64,000 nt of DNA from CAZDKO01 sp964506075 [NCBI: uncultured bacterium] (lineage in GTDB: Bacteria; CAZDME01; JAYEMH01): NCBI GenBank assembly GCA_964506075.1, contig CAZDKO010000001.1:29588-93587 (forward strand). Direction: 5' to 3'. Position 1 is the stretch's first letter. The number at the start of each line of letters is the position of its first letter. The position numbers and the translations under genes were made by a program. Positions 16,480-25,507 of this stretch are shown in pieces. The notes beneath the pieces were generated by a model. It saw only the letters and a list, made by a program, of their open reading frames with translations, had not been told where the DNA came from and made no database searches.

Positions 16480-16905
16480 TTGAAAAGTCTGGGGAGACAT
16501 GTGTTGCTGGAACTTTTTGACTGTGACGGTAAAATACTTAATAGTGAGAGTAAGGTGAGAGTTATTCTCCGGCGGTCGGCTGAAATTGCCAAGGCGAACA
16601 TTGTCGGAGATTTTTTTCATCAATTCAATCCTTACGGAATAAGCGGGATAATAGTCATATCTGAATCTCATTTCTCAATTCACACCTGGCCGGAGTATAA
16701 TTACGCGGCCGTTGATTTATTCAGCTGTGACGACTCATTAAAGATAAAAAGCGCTATTGATTATATCAAAGAAAGTTTTAAAGCGCAGAAGACCACAATT
16801 TTAGAATTAAAAAGGGGCGTATTGAATTTGCCCCCTGACAAAATAGAGTATAAACCTAAGTTTATTACGCAGCCTTACCGTTTGGAAGAAGTTAAGATAC
16901 TCTGA
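16480..16905 (+). CDS. speD: S-adenosylmethionine decarboxylase proenzyme
   Basis: With the TTG start the product is 141 residues beginning MKSLGRHVLLELFDCD, the normal N-terminus of the short bacterial class. The proenzyme cuts itself at Glu62-Ser63 in SESHFSIHTWPE, converting Ser63 to the pyruvoyl cofactor. His68 and Cys83 (AAVDLFSC) are at the exact numbers known for the Thermotoga-type enzyme, which is strong support for this start. It makes decarboxylated AdoMet, the aminopropyl donor for spermidine. No speE is next to it; transcription ends at 16932. Confidence 0.95.
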   Translation: MKSLGRHVLLELFDCDGKILNSESKVRVILRRSAEIAKANIVGDFFHQFNPYGISGIIVISESHFSIHTWPEYNYAAVDLFSCDDSLKIKSAIDYIKESFKAQKTTILELKRGVLNLPPDKIEYKPKFITQPYRLEEVKIL

Positions 16906-16931
16906 ATTTAAATAGAATAAGGAAATTAAAG

Positions 16932-16968
16932 AGAGGAGCAAGCCGTAGCGGCTCCTCTTTTTTTTTAA
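16932..16968 (+). terminator. Rho-independent terminator after speD
   Basis: AGAGGAGC at 16932-16939 pairs with GCTCCTCT at 16951-16958 and is followed by a run of eight T. It separates speD from the tRNA promoter. Confidence 0.9.
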
Positions 16969-16975
16969 TATGGGG

Positions 16976-17003
16976 TTGACTCCAATTTTTTTTGGCGTAT
17001 AAT
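16976..17003 (+). promoter_or_regulatory. Promoter of tRNA-Val
   Basis: TTGACT at 16976-16981 and a perfect TATAAT at 16998-17003 with a 16-base spacer, 14 bases before the mature tRNA end. Confidence 0.75.
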
Positions 17004-17017
17004 ATATTTGTTATTAT

Positions 17018-17094
17018 GGACGATTAGCTCAGCTGGATAGAGCACTGTCTTCACACGGCAGGGGTCGCTGGTTCGAGCCCAGCATCGTCCACCA
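17018..17094 (+). tRNA. tRNA-Val (anticodon CAC)
   Basis: A complete cloverleaf can be drawn: acceptor GGACGAT/ATCGTCC, D-arm GCTC/GAGC, anticodon stem CTGTC/GGCAG with loop TTCACAC, T-arm GCTGG/CCAGC with TTCGAGC. The anticodon CAC reads GUG. The 3' CCA is encoded. Length 77 nt. Confidence 0.95.
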
Positions 17095-17182
17095 ACCTGG
17101 CAGATAGCAAAGGGCAAATAGCTAATGGTTTATAATTAATAATTCTGGCGATTAGCCGTGTGCCACTTGTTCAAAAAGGCGG

Positions 17183-18883
17183 TTACTTATTGAGGTATTT
17201 TTTGATTTGTTCCAGGCTGTTCCGGGCGTCAAGGGCTTCCGGGGAAGAAGGATTAATCTCTATTACTTTCTTCCAGAGCGGGATAGCTCGTTCTAAATCG
17301 CCTTTATTGGCGTAAAGCATCCCGAGATTAAGATACCCTTTTAAATATTGAGGGTCAATTTTTATAGATTCCTGGTATTCTGCTTCAGCTTCTTTCCATT
17401 TTCCTTCCTGAGCATAAAAAAGCCCTAAAAGACAATAAGCCTCGGTAAGACCCGGGTCAGATATCTTGGCCCGGCGGGCACATTCTTCCCCTTCTTTTAA
17501 TCTTCCTTTCACCCAGTAGACCGCTCCCAGATTAACCAGGGCTTTAGCGTGGTCAGGTTGTAACTTAAGAAGGTTTCTAAAAGCTTTTTCTGCTTCTTCG
17601 TAGCTTCCTTCTCTTAAATAAATAGTGCCTAAATTATACCAGACCAGGACTACCTCAGGATTATATTTCAAAATTTTTTGATACAGTTTAACCTCATTTT
17701 GCCATTGAAGGTTTTGTGTTACGGTGAGAGAGGCATAGTAGATAAAAAAAGGCATAAAGACAAAAATTAAAAATTTTTTCCGGTTGACCGCTTTTTCAAT
17801 TATCCGGCCCAGGAGGGCCAGGAAGCCGATTGAAGGAATATATAACCAGTGCTCTGCTATCAAAGCATTAAGGCGCAATATATTCAAGAAAGGAAGGAGA
17901 AAGATAAAAAACCAGAAAGAGAAGAAGAAAGTAAATCGAGATTTATGATAGCTCTTAATTGCCGCCCAGATAATTATAACCAGTAGGAAAGAAAAAATAA
18001 TAAAGGCCGGGTCAAGAAACGATTTAACCAGATGATATCCTCTGGCCATTTTAAGTTCCTGGGGGAATATGAGCAGGCCTAAATAAGAGAATAATATCTT
18101 TATTGAAGTAGCCAGTCTCAAGAAATAATCGCGGTTAAAATGGAAAGCCAGGTTAGTTTCGGTAAATTTAAGAAAATGAAAACGGAAATAAATGTATCCT
18201 AAAGCGGTGATAAAAAAAGGGGCCGGTTTTATTAAATTCCCCCCCTTTGAGGATTTTTCTCTAACGACGGGATTTATTTCCGTCTTCTCTTTGGCGAAAC
18301 TTAATTCATACAGCAGCAGGATGAAAGGGAAAATCAAGGCCAATTCTTTAGAGAGCAGGGCACCCGTAAAGAATAACACGGAGCAGATGTAGCTAGAATT
18401 TGAATTTTTGCGGTAAGCAAGCAAAGAGAGCAGGATAAAAATAGTTACCAGGCTATCGGCTCTCCCGGCAATATAACTGACCGCTTCGGTATGTATCGGA
18501 TGGATAGCAAAGAGTAACCCCGCCCAAAGCGCCGTCAGGTGTTTTTCTCCTATTTCAAGAACAAGAAAATAAACCAGGATAGAGGCCAGTAAATGAAGTA
18601 TGAGATTGGTCAGGTGGTATCCCGCCGCCTTAAAATGCCAGATGTGATAATCCAGAAGCAGGGTCAGCGTCTGCAAGGGGCGGTAGAAAGTACTTGCCTC
18701 TCCGGTAGTGTAAAAAAGATGATGAGTGAAAATATCCGGAATGAATTTCCAGTTTTGAATGAGCAGGTTTTTTTCTATTAATAAATGGTCATCCCACACA
18801 AATGGATTTTTTAGGGTATTAGAATATAAGGCGATACAGGAGACGCTGATTAAGAATAACGCCAGGATAGTATTTTTATTCAT
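17183..18883 (-). CDS. TMTC-like multi-pass membrane protein with C-terminal TPRs (copy 1)
   Basis: The ATG at 18883 overlaps the previous stop; a GTG 12 bases upstream (18895) is an alternative start. The product has about 566 residues. The N-terminal part has about ten membrane helices with the signatures of the TMTC/DUF1736 GT-C family: a first loop with NPFVWDDHLLI, FYRPLQTLTLLLDY, HPIHTEAVSYIAGRAD and ALIAEHWLYIPS. The Asp-Asp of the first loop is typical of lipid-linked-sugar transferases. The last 170 residues are TPRs (for example VWYNLGTIYLREGSYEEAEKAF). Such proteins are thought to transfer sugars to proteins in the periplasm. It is the third of three tandem paralogs. Confidence 0.8.
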   Translation of the reverse strand: MNKNTILALFLISVSCIALYSNTLKNPFVWDDHLLIEKNLLIQNWKFIPDIFTHHLFYTTGEASTFYRPLQTLTLLLDYHIWHFKAAGYHLTNLILHLLASILVYFLVLEIGEKHLTALWAGLLFAIHPIHTEAVSYIAGRADSLVTIFILLSLLAYRKNSNSSYICSVLFFTGALLSKELALIFPFILLLYELSFAKEKTEINPVVREKSSKGGNLIKPAPFFITALGYIYFRFHFLKFTETNLAFHFNRDYFLRLATSIKILFSYLGLLIFPQELKMARGYHLVKSFLDPAFIIFSFLLVIIIWAAIKSYHKSRFTFFFSFWFFIFLLPFLNILRLNALIAEHWLYIPSIGFLALLGRIIEKAVNRKKFLIFVFMPFFIYYASLTVTQNLQWQNEVKLYQKILKYNPEVVLVWYNLGTIYLREGSYEEAEKAFRNLLKLQPDHAKALVNLGAVYWVKGRLKEGEECARRAKISDPGLTEAYCLLGLFYAQEGKWKEAEAEYQESIKIDPQYLKGYLNLGMLYANKGDLERAIPLWKKVIEINPSSPEALDARNSLEQIKKYLNK

Positions 18884-20546
18884 TGGCTGTTTCACTGAGC
18901 ATCTTTTCCAGGTTATACTTAGCCTGTTCGTTTAGGGGATCTATGGATAAAACTTTATTCCATGTCTCTTCGGCTAAGGCTTTTTTACCTGTTTTTTCGT
19001 AATATATCCCCAGGTTATTTAATGTTCCCAGATGCAAAGGATTAACCGCCAGGGCTTTTTGGAAATATTGGTGGGCTAAATCACGCTCCCCGCTTAAAAA
19101 ATAGAAAAGGCCCAGGTTATTCCAGGCGTCAAAATTAAGAGGGTCTAATTCGGTAGCTCGGCTAAAGCATTTTCTGGCTTCTTCTAATTGTTGATTACGG
19201 ATATAAGCCACTCCAAGGCTATTATATGAATCGCTGTCATTGGGTCTTAAAGCCAGCACTTTTTGAAACTGTACGGCGGCCTGAGAGTTTAAACCTTCAT
19301 CAAGTAAAATCTGCCCCAGAAGATAATTGGCCCGGAAAGAATTCGGAGCGGCATCCAGGGTATGCCGGCAGAATTTGACTTTATCTCCCCACTCAATGTT
19401 TCTTTTAATGGTGAAGCTGCTGTAGAATATAAGCAGTAAAAACAGGATGGAATAGAACGAAACTTCGCTTTTAGTCAGATTTTTTAATCCGGAAATTACC
19501 AGGACAAAAAACCCGATAGAGGCAAGATATACCCAGTGTTCGGCAATCAGGGTATCCAGTTTTATGATATTTAGCATTGGAAGCAGAAGAACGAAAAACC
19601 AGCCGGTAAAGAAAAAAGTTATTCTGGAACGTTTATAAGTGAGAAACATTAAATAGATAATAACGGCTAACCCCAGAAGAGGTAAAATAAAGGAATAATC
19701 CAGGAAAGATTGAGGCGGCATTAAACGGCGCTCTACATGGAGATTAACCGGGTAAAGAAGGAGTTGCAGGTAAATAAAGATAACCTTGCCGATACTGAAG
19801 AGGCGCGGTAAAAAATTATATACTGAATATTCTAAAACTTTATAGCCGGAAAATTCTAAAAGGTAAGCACGTAAGTAGATATAAAGGGCATCTGTAGCTA
19901 TAAAGGGGAGGTATCTTGTAAGCCGGAAAACGTCTTTGAATTTATCCCTCCGGAAAGTAAAATCATAAAAAATCAGTAATAACGGGAAAATAAGGGCGTA
20001 TTCTTTACAAAAAAGAGAAGGGATGAAAGAGATTATAGAAAGAAGGTAGAAAGACCTAATGTAGCACAGAAAGGCTAAAAGCAGAAAGACACCGACTAAT
20101 AAATCTGCCCGTCCGGAGATATAAGTGACGGCCTGGGTATGAACAGCGTGAATTACAAAAAGGAGACTGCTGGCTAAAGATACGGCGTAATTTTTAGTAA
20201 TGGTTTTAATTATAAGAAACATTAATACGGCGTTAGCAACGTGCAGGAAAACATTGGTCAAATGGTAACCCAAAGTGTCCAGTGTCCAGAACTGAAAATC
20301 CAGAAGATAAGTTAGTTCCTGTAAAGGGCGGTAAAAAAATGTATTGGAGCGGTAAAAACGAAACAAAGGAGTAGTAAATATATTCACTAAATTCTGCCAG
20401 CTCCTGATATATGGATTCCTTACTATCAGTATTTCATCATCCCATATGAAAGGATTGGGAAAACTATAGGAGTAGACGGCAATCCCTAGCCCCAGAATGA
20501 GTAATACAGCTTTAAGGTTTCTGGCTTTCTCAGTCTGTGAGTTCAT
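18876..20546 (-). CDS. TMTC-like multi-pass membrane protein with C-terminal TPRs (copy 2)
   Basis: Product of 556 residues, same architecture as its two neighbours: first loop NPFIWDDEILIVRNPY, then FYRPLQELTYLLDF, HAVHTQAVTYISGRAD, NIIKLDTLIAEHWVYLAS, and four or more TPR pairs (YNSLGVAYIRNQQLEEARKC and similar). It overlaps the upstream copy by 17 bases and the downstream copy by 8, giving a tightly coupled set. The three are clearly paralogs but diverged enough to have separate substrates. The likely role is GT-C glycosyl transfer from a lipid donor; this is family inference, with no catalytic test possible here. Confidence 0.8.
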   Translation of the reverse strand: MNSQTEKARNLKAVLLILGLGIAVYSYSFPNPFIWDDEILIVRNPYIRSWQNLVNIFTTPLFRFYRSNTFFYRPLQELTYLLDFQFWTLDTLGYHLTNVFLHVANAVLMFLIIKTITKNYAVSLASSLLFVIHAVHTQAVTYISGRADLLVGVFLLLAFLCYIRSFYLLSIISFIPSLFCKEYALIFPLLLIFYDFTFRRDKFKDVFRLTRYLPFIATDALYIYLRAYLLEFSGYKVLEYSVYNFLPRLFSIGKVIFIYLQLLLYPVNLHVERRLMPPQSFLDYSFILPLLGLAVIIYLMFLTYKRSRITFFFTGWFFVLLLPMLNIIKLDTLIAEHWVYLASIGFFVLVISGLKNLTKSEVSFYSILFLLLIFYSSFTIKRNIEWGDKVKFCRHTLDAAPNSFRANYLLGQILLDEGLNSQAAVQFQKVLALRPNDSDSYNSLGVAYIRNQQLEEARKCFSRATELDPLNFDAWNNLGLFYFLSGERDLAHQYFQKALAVNPLHLGTLNNLGIYYEKTGKKALAEETWNKVLSIDPLNEQAKYNLEKMLSETANE

Positions 20547-22353
20547 CAGTATCCCCTTCTAATTCAGATGTATCTTTTTTTAATTTTTCTAAATTATATT
20601 TTGCTTCCTGGTAATGCGGGTCAAGTTTTAAAGCTTTCATCCATTCTTTTTTGGCTTCATTTAGTTCATTCATTTCCGCATAGCATATCCCCAGGTTATT
20701 ATGCAGTTCGGGAAAATTATTGTCAATAGATAACCCGGCCTTAAAGATATCCCTGGCTTCTTCAATCTTTCCTTTCTGATAATAGAAGTTGCCTAATTTG
20801 TAGTAAGTATAAGCAAAACCCGGGTTTGTTTCCATCATTTTACGGTATATCTGGACAGCTTTTTCATCTTCTCCTTTTTTGGAATATAGGTCGGCAAGGC
20901 TGAGATGAGCCTCTATATTCTCCGGGTCCGACTTTAATAAAATCTTCAGTTCTTCTTCAGCCTCATCTAATTTTCCGGTTTCAATTAGAACGGAAGCAAG
21001 GTTATGCCGGGCTTTAAAATATTGCGGGACCTTTTTTATAACTTTTTTTAAAAGAGCGGTTGCTTCAGGATATCTTTTTTGCTCGGAATATATCGAGGCA
21101 AGACAGATATCCATCCGGCTGGAATAAGGGGCTTTACGGGCGGTATATTCATAGAAAGTCAGAGGGTCTCTCCAGATTTGAATTTGTTTTATAGTCATAT
21201 AAGAATAGATTACCAGAAGAAGGGTTAGAAAAAGCGGAATAAAGTTTTCTCCGATTTTTAGCTTTTCCATTGCCGGATGATTTTTTATTTTAAAAGCCAG
21301 CCAGGCCATAATAGCCAGAAAACCGGTTGAAGGCAGATAAAGCCAGTGTTCAGCCATCTGGGCGTTTAAGGGGATAATATTTAAAAAAGGGGAAAGCGTA
21401 ATGACAAACAGTAAAGCAAAAAACCCCACGGCTTTATCTTTTCTGGAAAGTTTCAGGCAAAGATAAATAATAATTAGAATAAATATTAATGAAAAAATTA
21501 CGCCAGAATCTAAAAAGCTTTCACTCCACGGGACGAATCTTTCCATATGGAGATTATAAGGAAATAAAAGAAGCAGGATATACTGGCTGATTATTTTTAG
21601 CTCGGTAATCATCCTTATCCCCCAGGACATATTCCACTGGTAGAAGTTTAAAGAATCGGCGGCGGTTAACTTAAGCCGGATAAACGCATATAAGAAGCCG
21701 ATCATTAAGAACCATAAGAAAGGAAATAATTTTTGATTCAAACTTTCTTTTTTTAGAAAAATCAAGTTGTAAGCGAGGATTACAAAAGGAAAGACTAAAT
21801 TTGACTCTCTGGAAAATAACGCCAGCAGGAATGAAAAAAGGGAAAGCGGGAATAAAAATTTGTTTCCTTTCTTCGCCTCAATATAAGTACTCAGTGCCAG
21901 TAAAATAAAAAGTGTCCCCAGAGGGTCGGCCCGCCCGGAAATATAGACGACCGCCTCCGTCTGGACAGGGTGGACGAGGAAGAAAACCCCTCCCCATAAA
22001 CTTATAAATAAATTTTTAAAAATTTGATAAAGAATTAAAGAAAACATAACCCCACAGGAAATATGAATGAAACTATTAGACAGGTGATAACCGAAAGGAT
22101 TTAGTCCCCAGAGGCGGTAATCCAGGGCGTAAGAAATCTCCTGTAGCGGGCGGTAGTATTTACTTTGTCCCTGGAGATGATGAAAAAGAAACCGGCTAAA
22201 AGAGAAATACCAGTTATGTAAACTTTTTATAAAATGGTTATCTTTAATTAAGTGGTCATCGTCCCAGACGAAATCGTTAGACCAGCTGAAAGAATAAACC
22301 GCTATTCCTATTAAAATTATTATCAGAAAATTTTTAAATAGTTGCGCCCGCAT
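20530..22353 (-). CDS. TMTC-like multi-pass membrane protein with C-terminal TPRs (copy 3)
   Basis: A TTG at 22398 gives the longest frame, but the ATG at 22353 matches the paralogs' short N-terminus (MRAQLFKNFLIIILIGIAVYS) and is chosen, giving about 607 residues. Family signatures: SNDFVWDDDHLIKDNHF, YRPLQEISYALDY, HPVQTEAVVYISGRADP, NAQMAEHWLYLPSTGF. TPRs fill roughly the last 190 residues. It is first of the three tandem copies and ends in an acidic tail (ELEGDTDELTD). The neighbouring radical SAM gene ends about 50 bases upstream. Confidence 0.8.
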   Translation of the reverse strand: MRAQLFKNFLIIILIGIAVYSFSWSNDFVWDDDHLIKDNHFIKSLHNWYFSFSRFLFHHLQGQSKYYRPLQEISYALDYRLWGLNPFGYHLSNSFIHISCGVMFSLILYQIFKNLFISLWGGVFFLVHPVQTEAVVYISGRADPLGTLFILLALSTYIEAKKGNKFLFPLSLFSFLLALFSRESNLVFPFVILAYNLIFLKKESLNQKLFPFLWFLMIGFLYAFIRLKLTAADSLNFYQWNMSWGIRMITELKIISQYILLLLFPYNLHMERFVPWSESFLDSGVIFSLIFILIIIYLCLKLSRKDKAVGFFALLFVITLSPFLNIIPLNAQMAEHWLYLPSTGFLAIMAWLAFKIKNHPAMEKLKIGENFIPLFLTLLLVIYSYMTIKQIQIWRDPLTFYEYTARKAPYSSRMDICLASIYSEQKRYPEATALLKKVIKKVPQYFKARHNLASVLIETGKLDEAEEELKILLKSDPENIEAHLSLADLYSKKGEDEKAVQIYRKMMETNPGFAYTYYKLGNFYYQKGKIEEARDIFKAGLSIDNNFPELHNNLGICYAEMNELNEAKKEWMKALKLDPHYQEAKYNLEKLKKDTSELEGDTDELTD

Positions 22354-22404
22354 ATCTTGTAAAAGACCAATTGTTTTTTGGTGTTTAAAATTGAGCAATA
22401 TGGT

Positions 22405-23289
22405 TTATGAATTGGAAGACGAGTTAGGAATAGTTATTTCAACTGAAGTATGCCCATATTGCTGGAATCTATTGGTTTTTATTTTGATATCACAGGGATT
22501 GCAGTGGCCGAAATGGTCGCAATCTCTGAATTTCTCTTCAATCTGAAACCCCGGATTTAAAATATTCCCTATTACGTCTATCCCGGCGTAAAGGTCGGAG
22601 TGGCAGCGGAAGATATTACCGAGGCTATCCATGAGAAGTTCGGTTGTTTTACATTGCACTTTCTTTTTGAATTTTTTATCGCAGGCGCCGGGATATTTAT
22701 AGGAACCATATAACTTTCCGTTATGTTCCCCGAGAAATTCTTTGAGGCGGAAATCAATCCCGAGTTTCCGGCATTTAATCTGGGCGTCTTTTATGATTTT
22801 TTCATAAGGTGGAAACATTACCGCCCAGATGCCGATGCTGAAATTTGCCTCTAACATCCGGAGTATTTTTTTGATTAATTCATCTAAATCCATTTGTTCC
22901 GGATGATAACTTACCCGGATGGAGGCATAAGGGGATTTTCTTTTAATCCTTTCGGGATCCACGGCTTTTATGAAATTTTCCACGTCAAACTGCAAATTAG
23001 TTAAAATGTCAAGATTAAGTTCCGGCTTTAAATTATTGATGATATAAATAAAGTCCGGATGAAGACTTGGTTCTCCGCCCTGTAAAGTTACCGGCAGGTC
23101 TTCGCGTGAGATAAGCCGGTTAAGGGCTTTTACCCATTCCTGGCCTGAAATCATTTTTCTCCTGATTACGCTCTGTTCAAAATTATTAATGCAAAAACTG
23201 CACTTTAGATTACAGGCAAAAGTTAAAAAAGCGGCAATGTAGTTATAATGAGACGGTATTTTGATTGGTTTCATAATTTTCTGTTTCAT
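22405..23289 (-). CDS. Radical SAM protein of the surface-glycan locus
   Basis: Product of 294 residues. The iron-sulfur motif CNLKCSFC lies near residue 26-33, followed by VTLQGGEPSLHPDF (the GGE motif). C-terminal cysteines (CKTTELLMDSLGNIFRC and DHFGHCNPCDIK) suggest a second SPASM-like cluster, as in enzymes that act on large or bound substrates. AGAGGA precedes the ATG. The surroundings, TMTC-like and twin membrane proteins, suggest a role in modifying a glycan or protein, but the substrate is not known. It is more distant from the two DSHK-type radical SAM enzymes of the same locus than those are from each other. Confidence 0.8.
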   Translation of the reverse strand: MKQKIMKPIKIPSHYNYIAAFLTFACNLKCSFCINNFEQSVIRRKMISGQEWVKALNRLISREDLPVTLQGGEPSLHPDFIYIINNLKPELNLDILTNLQFDVENFIKAVDPERIKRKSPYASIRVSYHPEQMDLDELIKKILRMLEANFSIGIWAVMFPPYEKIIKDAQIKCRKLGIDFRLKEFLGEHNGKLYGSYKYPGACDKKFKKKVQCKTTELLMDSLGNIFRCHSDLYAGIDVIGNILNPGFQIEEKFRDCDHFGHCNPCDIKIKTNRFQQYGHTSVEITIPNSSSNS

Positions 23290-23309
23290 AGGGTCCTCTT
23301 TTAAAAAAA

Positions 23310-23831
23310 TTATTCAAATTCAGATTTTTTCCCCAGAAGGATAATTTTTAAGAAGATTAAAAATCTGGCCATTATTAAAACGAGGGGTTTCCCGATAAAA
23401 AGTTTATTATTATCCAGTTTGACCTGTCCGGTTTGTATTAATCTGGAAATCCTTCGTTCAATGATTTCCTTGGCGTTATAACGGCTTAAAATTTCATTTA
23501 AGGTTAGCCCGCCGGCAGATTCTTTTAATTCTCTTAAGATTCTCGTCCGCCGGGCGGTTTCACCCAGATTAATAAAATGGAAATAGCAGTATCCTAAAGC
23601 CGAATAGGCAATGAAATCCGCCAAGAAATTACCGGCCACGTCTTTTAAAGCCGTTTTTTCTCCGGTAATTTCAAGTAAAGATAAAGCCGATAAACCGGCA
23701 ATAAATCCCCAAAATATAGATTTAAGGAGCCCTGATTGCGGACGAATCCTGTAATGTAAAATCTGGCTGATGACGTTTACCGCCAGGGCAATTAAAGGGA
23801 TAGAAACGTTTAAACAATCTTTCCAGGTCAA
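23310..23831 (-). CDS. Membrane protein with winged-helix-like region (twin B)
   Basis: Product of 173 residues from a TTG preceded by AAGGCGG. Three or four membrane segments lie in the first 95 residues and another at the end (LIMARFLIFLKIILLG). Between them is a soluble stretch with helix-turn-helix character: GGLTLNEILSRYNAKEIIERRISRLIQTGQVKLDNNKLFI. The next upstream gene has the same length and arrangement, with 2 bases between them, so the pair probably arose by duplication and acts together. I do not recognise the family. A role tied to the polysaccharide genes is inferred from position only. Confidence 0.7.
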   Translation of the reverse strand: MTWKDCLNVSIPLIALAVNVISQILHYRIRPQSGLLKSIFWGFIAGLSALSLLEITGEKTALKDVAGNFLADFIAYSALGYCYFHFINLGETARRTRILRELKESAGGLTLNEILSRYNAKEIIERRISRLIQTGQVKLDNNKLFIGKPLVLIMARFLIFLKIILLGKKSEFE

Positions 23832-23833
23832 AT

Positions 23834-24355
23834 TCAGCCGCCTTTAGGAGCGTTTAATAGGTTTCGAAAAACAATGAATATCCCGGCTATAAAACTTCCC
23901 GCGGGATTCAATTTATATTTCTCCCCCTCTTTATACGCCAGTCCGTCGTTTACTAAATTGTTTATCCGCGGTTTAACCAGATATTCGTCATTCAGAAGGT
24001 TATACAGTTTATCTCTTTCCAGTCCACCGGGATGGGTTTTAGCGATATTTAAGACCATAATTAAAGAAGGACTGTCTACTTCCACCGCAGAATATGTGGT
24101 GATATAGGCGAGAGTCAGAGAAATATATAGAAGAGAAAGTTTTAAGAAATCAGGCAAGCTCTGAGGCGGAGTAATGCCGCCCAAGGCCAGGGATGGATTT
24201 ATTTTTAATATAAATAGACTGACAGCCAATACACCCAGAAAAATCTCCAGGAGAATGACGACGTGTTTTTTCCCGGGGAGGTGCACCCGCCAGATAATAA
24301 GGTGGAGCAAAAAAGATATTATGAATATTAAAATTCCGTAAAGGAGGATACTCAT
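23834..24355 (-). CDS. Membrane protein with winged-helix-like region (twin A)
   Basis: Product of 173 residues from an ATG. Membrane segments are at about 5-22, 33-50 and 73-92, with a last one near 150-165. The middle carries a winged-helix-like stretch: HPGGLERDKLYNLLNDEYLVKPRINNLVNDGLAYKEGEKYKL, in which 'GGL..d.l...l......v..RI..L...G' matches the twin gene downstream. It lacks a lipobox or signal cleavage site. It sits between two radical SAM genes. Unknown function; the shared layout is the reliable observation. Confidence 0.7.
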   Translation of the reverse strand: MSILLYGILIFIISFLLHLIIWRVHLPGKKHVVILLEIFLGVLAVSLFILKINPSLALGGITPPQSLPDFLKLSLLYISLTLAYITTYSAVEVDSPSLIMVLNIAKTHPGGLERDKLYNLLNDEYLVKPRINNLVNDGLAYKEGEKYKLNPAGSFIAGIFIVFRNLLNAPKGG

Positions 24356-24389
24356 CGTGATTCTTTCCCGGATAAATTTTTAAATAAAT

Positions 24390-25493
24390 TTAGATAAAAT
24401 TAATGTGTTCCGGCGGAGGCCCCTCGGGCTTTTCCAGCTTAACCCGCCCGGCTTTTAAATCAGAAAGAAATTCGTTAACTTTATGCTGGAGGCATAAAGT
24501 GCCGCACATGGTTCTGGCGTCAAATTTATCGGAAGAGAGAAGCCGTAAAACTTCCCAGTAACGTTCACTTTTCCAGATTTCCTTAAATGATTTTTCGGCG
24601 ATATTACCGATATGATATTTGGAATATCCAGTGTTAAAAAGCATACCGCAAGGAGCGACTAAACCCGAACCGGAAAACTGCATGATAAAAGCCGGGCCGT
24701 AACAGCGGATATATTTACGTTTTCCCTCACTCATGATTTTAGACCATTTAACCGCGACCTGATATTTATCCGTTGAATGCTTCTCGGCCTCCTTTAAAAT
24801 ATCGACACATTCTGAATATTGAGAATAGTTTACCCCCAGACTTCCTTTCTCATCGTCACTGCAATGTTTAAAAATTACGTAGTCAACCCCCATTTCTTTA
24901 CCCAGTTTTGTCAGAGGGATAACCTGATCAGAGAAGGCCGGGAGAAAAACCATCTGCAGCCCGATAGTGACTTTTAAGTTCTTCTCCTTTTTAATCTTTA
25001 CGCATTCGCGGATAATCCGGCAGACCTTATGATAACATTCTTCGGTGCAGCCGTGAATCTGGGCGTATCTCTTCGGTTCGGCGGCGGAAATATTAAAGCG
25101 GATATAAGTTAAAGCCGGCAGAATTTCTTCTAAACGCTCAAGGTTAAGTAAATATCCGTTAGTGCCGAGAGCCATATCCAGACCGTTAGCTTTCCCGCGG
25201 CGGATGGCTTCATAGATATGAGGGGAACAGGTGCTTTCGCCGTCGCTGACAAAGCTTACCGCTTTAACCCCTATTTCGGCGGCATCGTCAAGAAACCTGA
25301 AGATAACGTCTCTGGTCATTTTTTTCTCGTCGTTTGCCTGTAGCTGCCCGTAGCAGTAAATGCAGCGGTAGGTGCATCTTCTGGTTAAAGAACAGTCAAT
25401 GGTGATAGGCGCAATTCTTTCACCCTTAAGCCACGCTTCAAGCCGGTCTTTATGCCAGAGTAATTTATGACTGTCAAGAATCAGTTTTGCCAT
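24390..25493 (-). CDS. Radical SAM/SPASM enzyme, DSHK type (copy 1)
   Basis: Product of 367 residues. It starts with LDSHKLLWHKDRLEAWLKG, then the cluster motif CTYRCIYC and the SAM-binding FVSDGESTCSP. The C-terminal half has SPASM-like cysteines (CYGPAFIM, APCGML, MCGTLCLQHK) with GNIAEKSFKEIWKSE, as in enzymes holding extra iron-sulfur clusters. It ends in EHINFI. The gene at 28320 has the same start, motif order and end (PHVNFI), so the two are paralogs. Between them lie a GT2 and the E1 pair. A sugar- or lipid-modifying radical reaction is likely; the reaction is unknown. Confidence 0.82.
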   Translation of the reverse strand: MAKLILDSHKLLWHKDRLEAWLKGERIAPITIDCSLTRRCTYRCIYCYGQLQANDEKKMTRDVIFRFLDDAAEIGVKAVSFVSDGESTCSPHIYEAIRRGKANGLDMALGTNGYLLNLERLEEILPALTYIRFNISAAEPKRYAQIHGCTEECYHKVCRIIRECVKIKKEKNLKVTIGLQMVFLPAFSDQVIPLTKLGKEMGVDYVIFKHCSDDEKGSLGVNYSQYSECVDILKEAEKHSTDKYQVAVKWSKIMSEGKRKYIRCYGPAFIMQFSGSGLVAPCGMLFNTGYSKYHIGNIAEKSFKEIWKSERYWEVLRLLSSDKFDARTMCGTLCLQHKVNEFLSDLKAGRVKLEKPEGPPPEHINFI

Positions 25494-25507
25494 ATTGTAT
25501 TTTGTAT

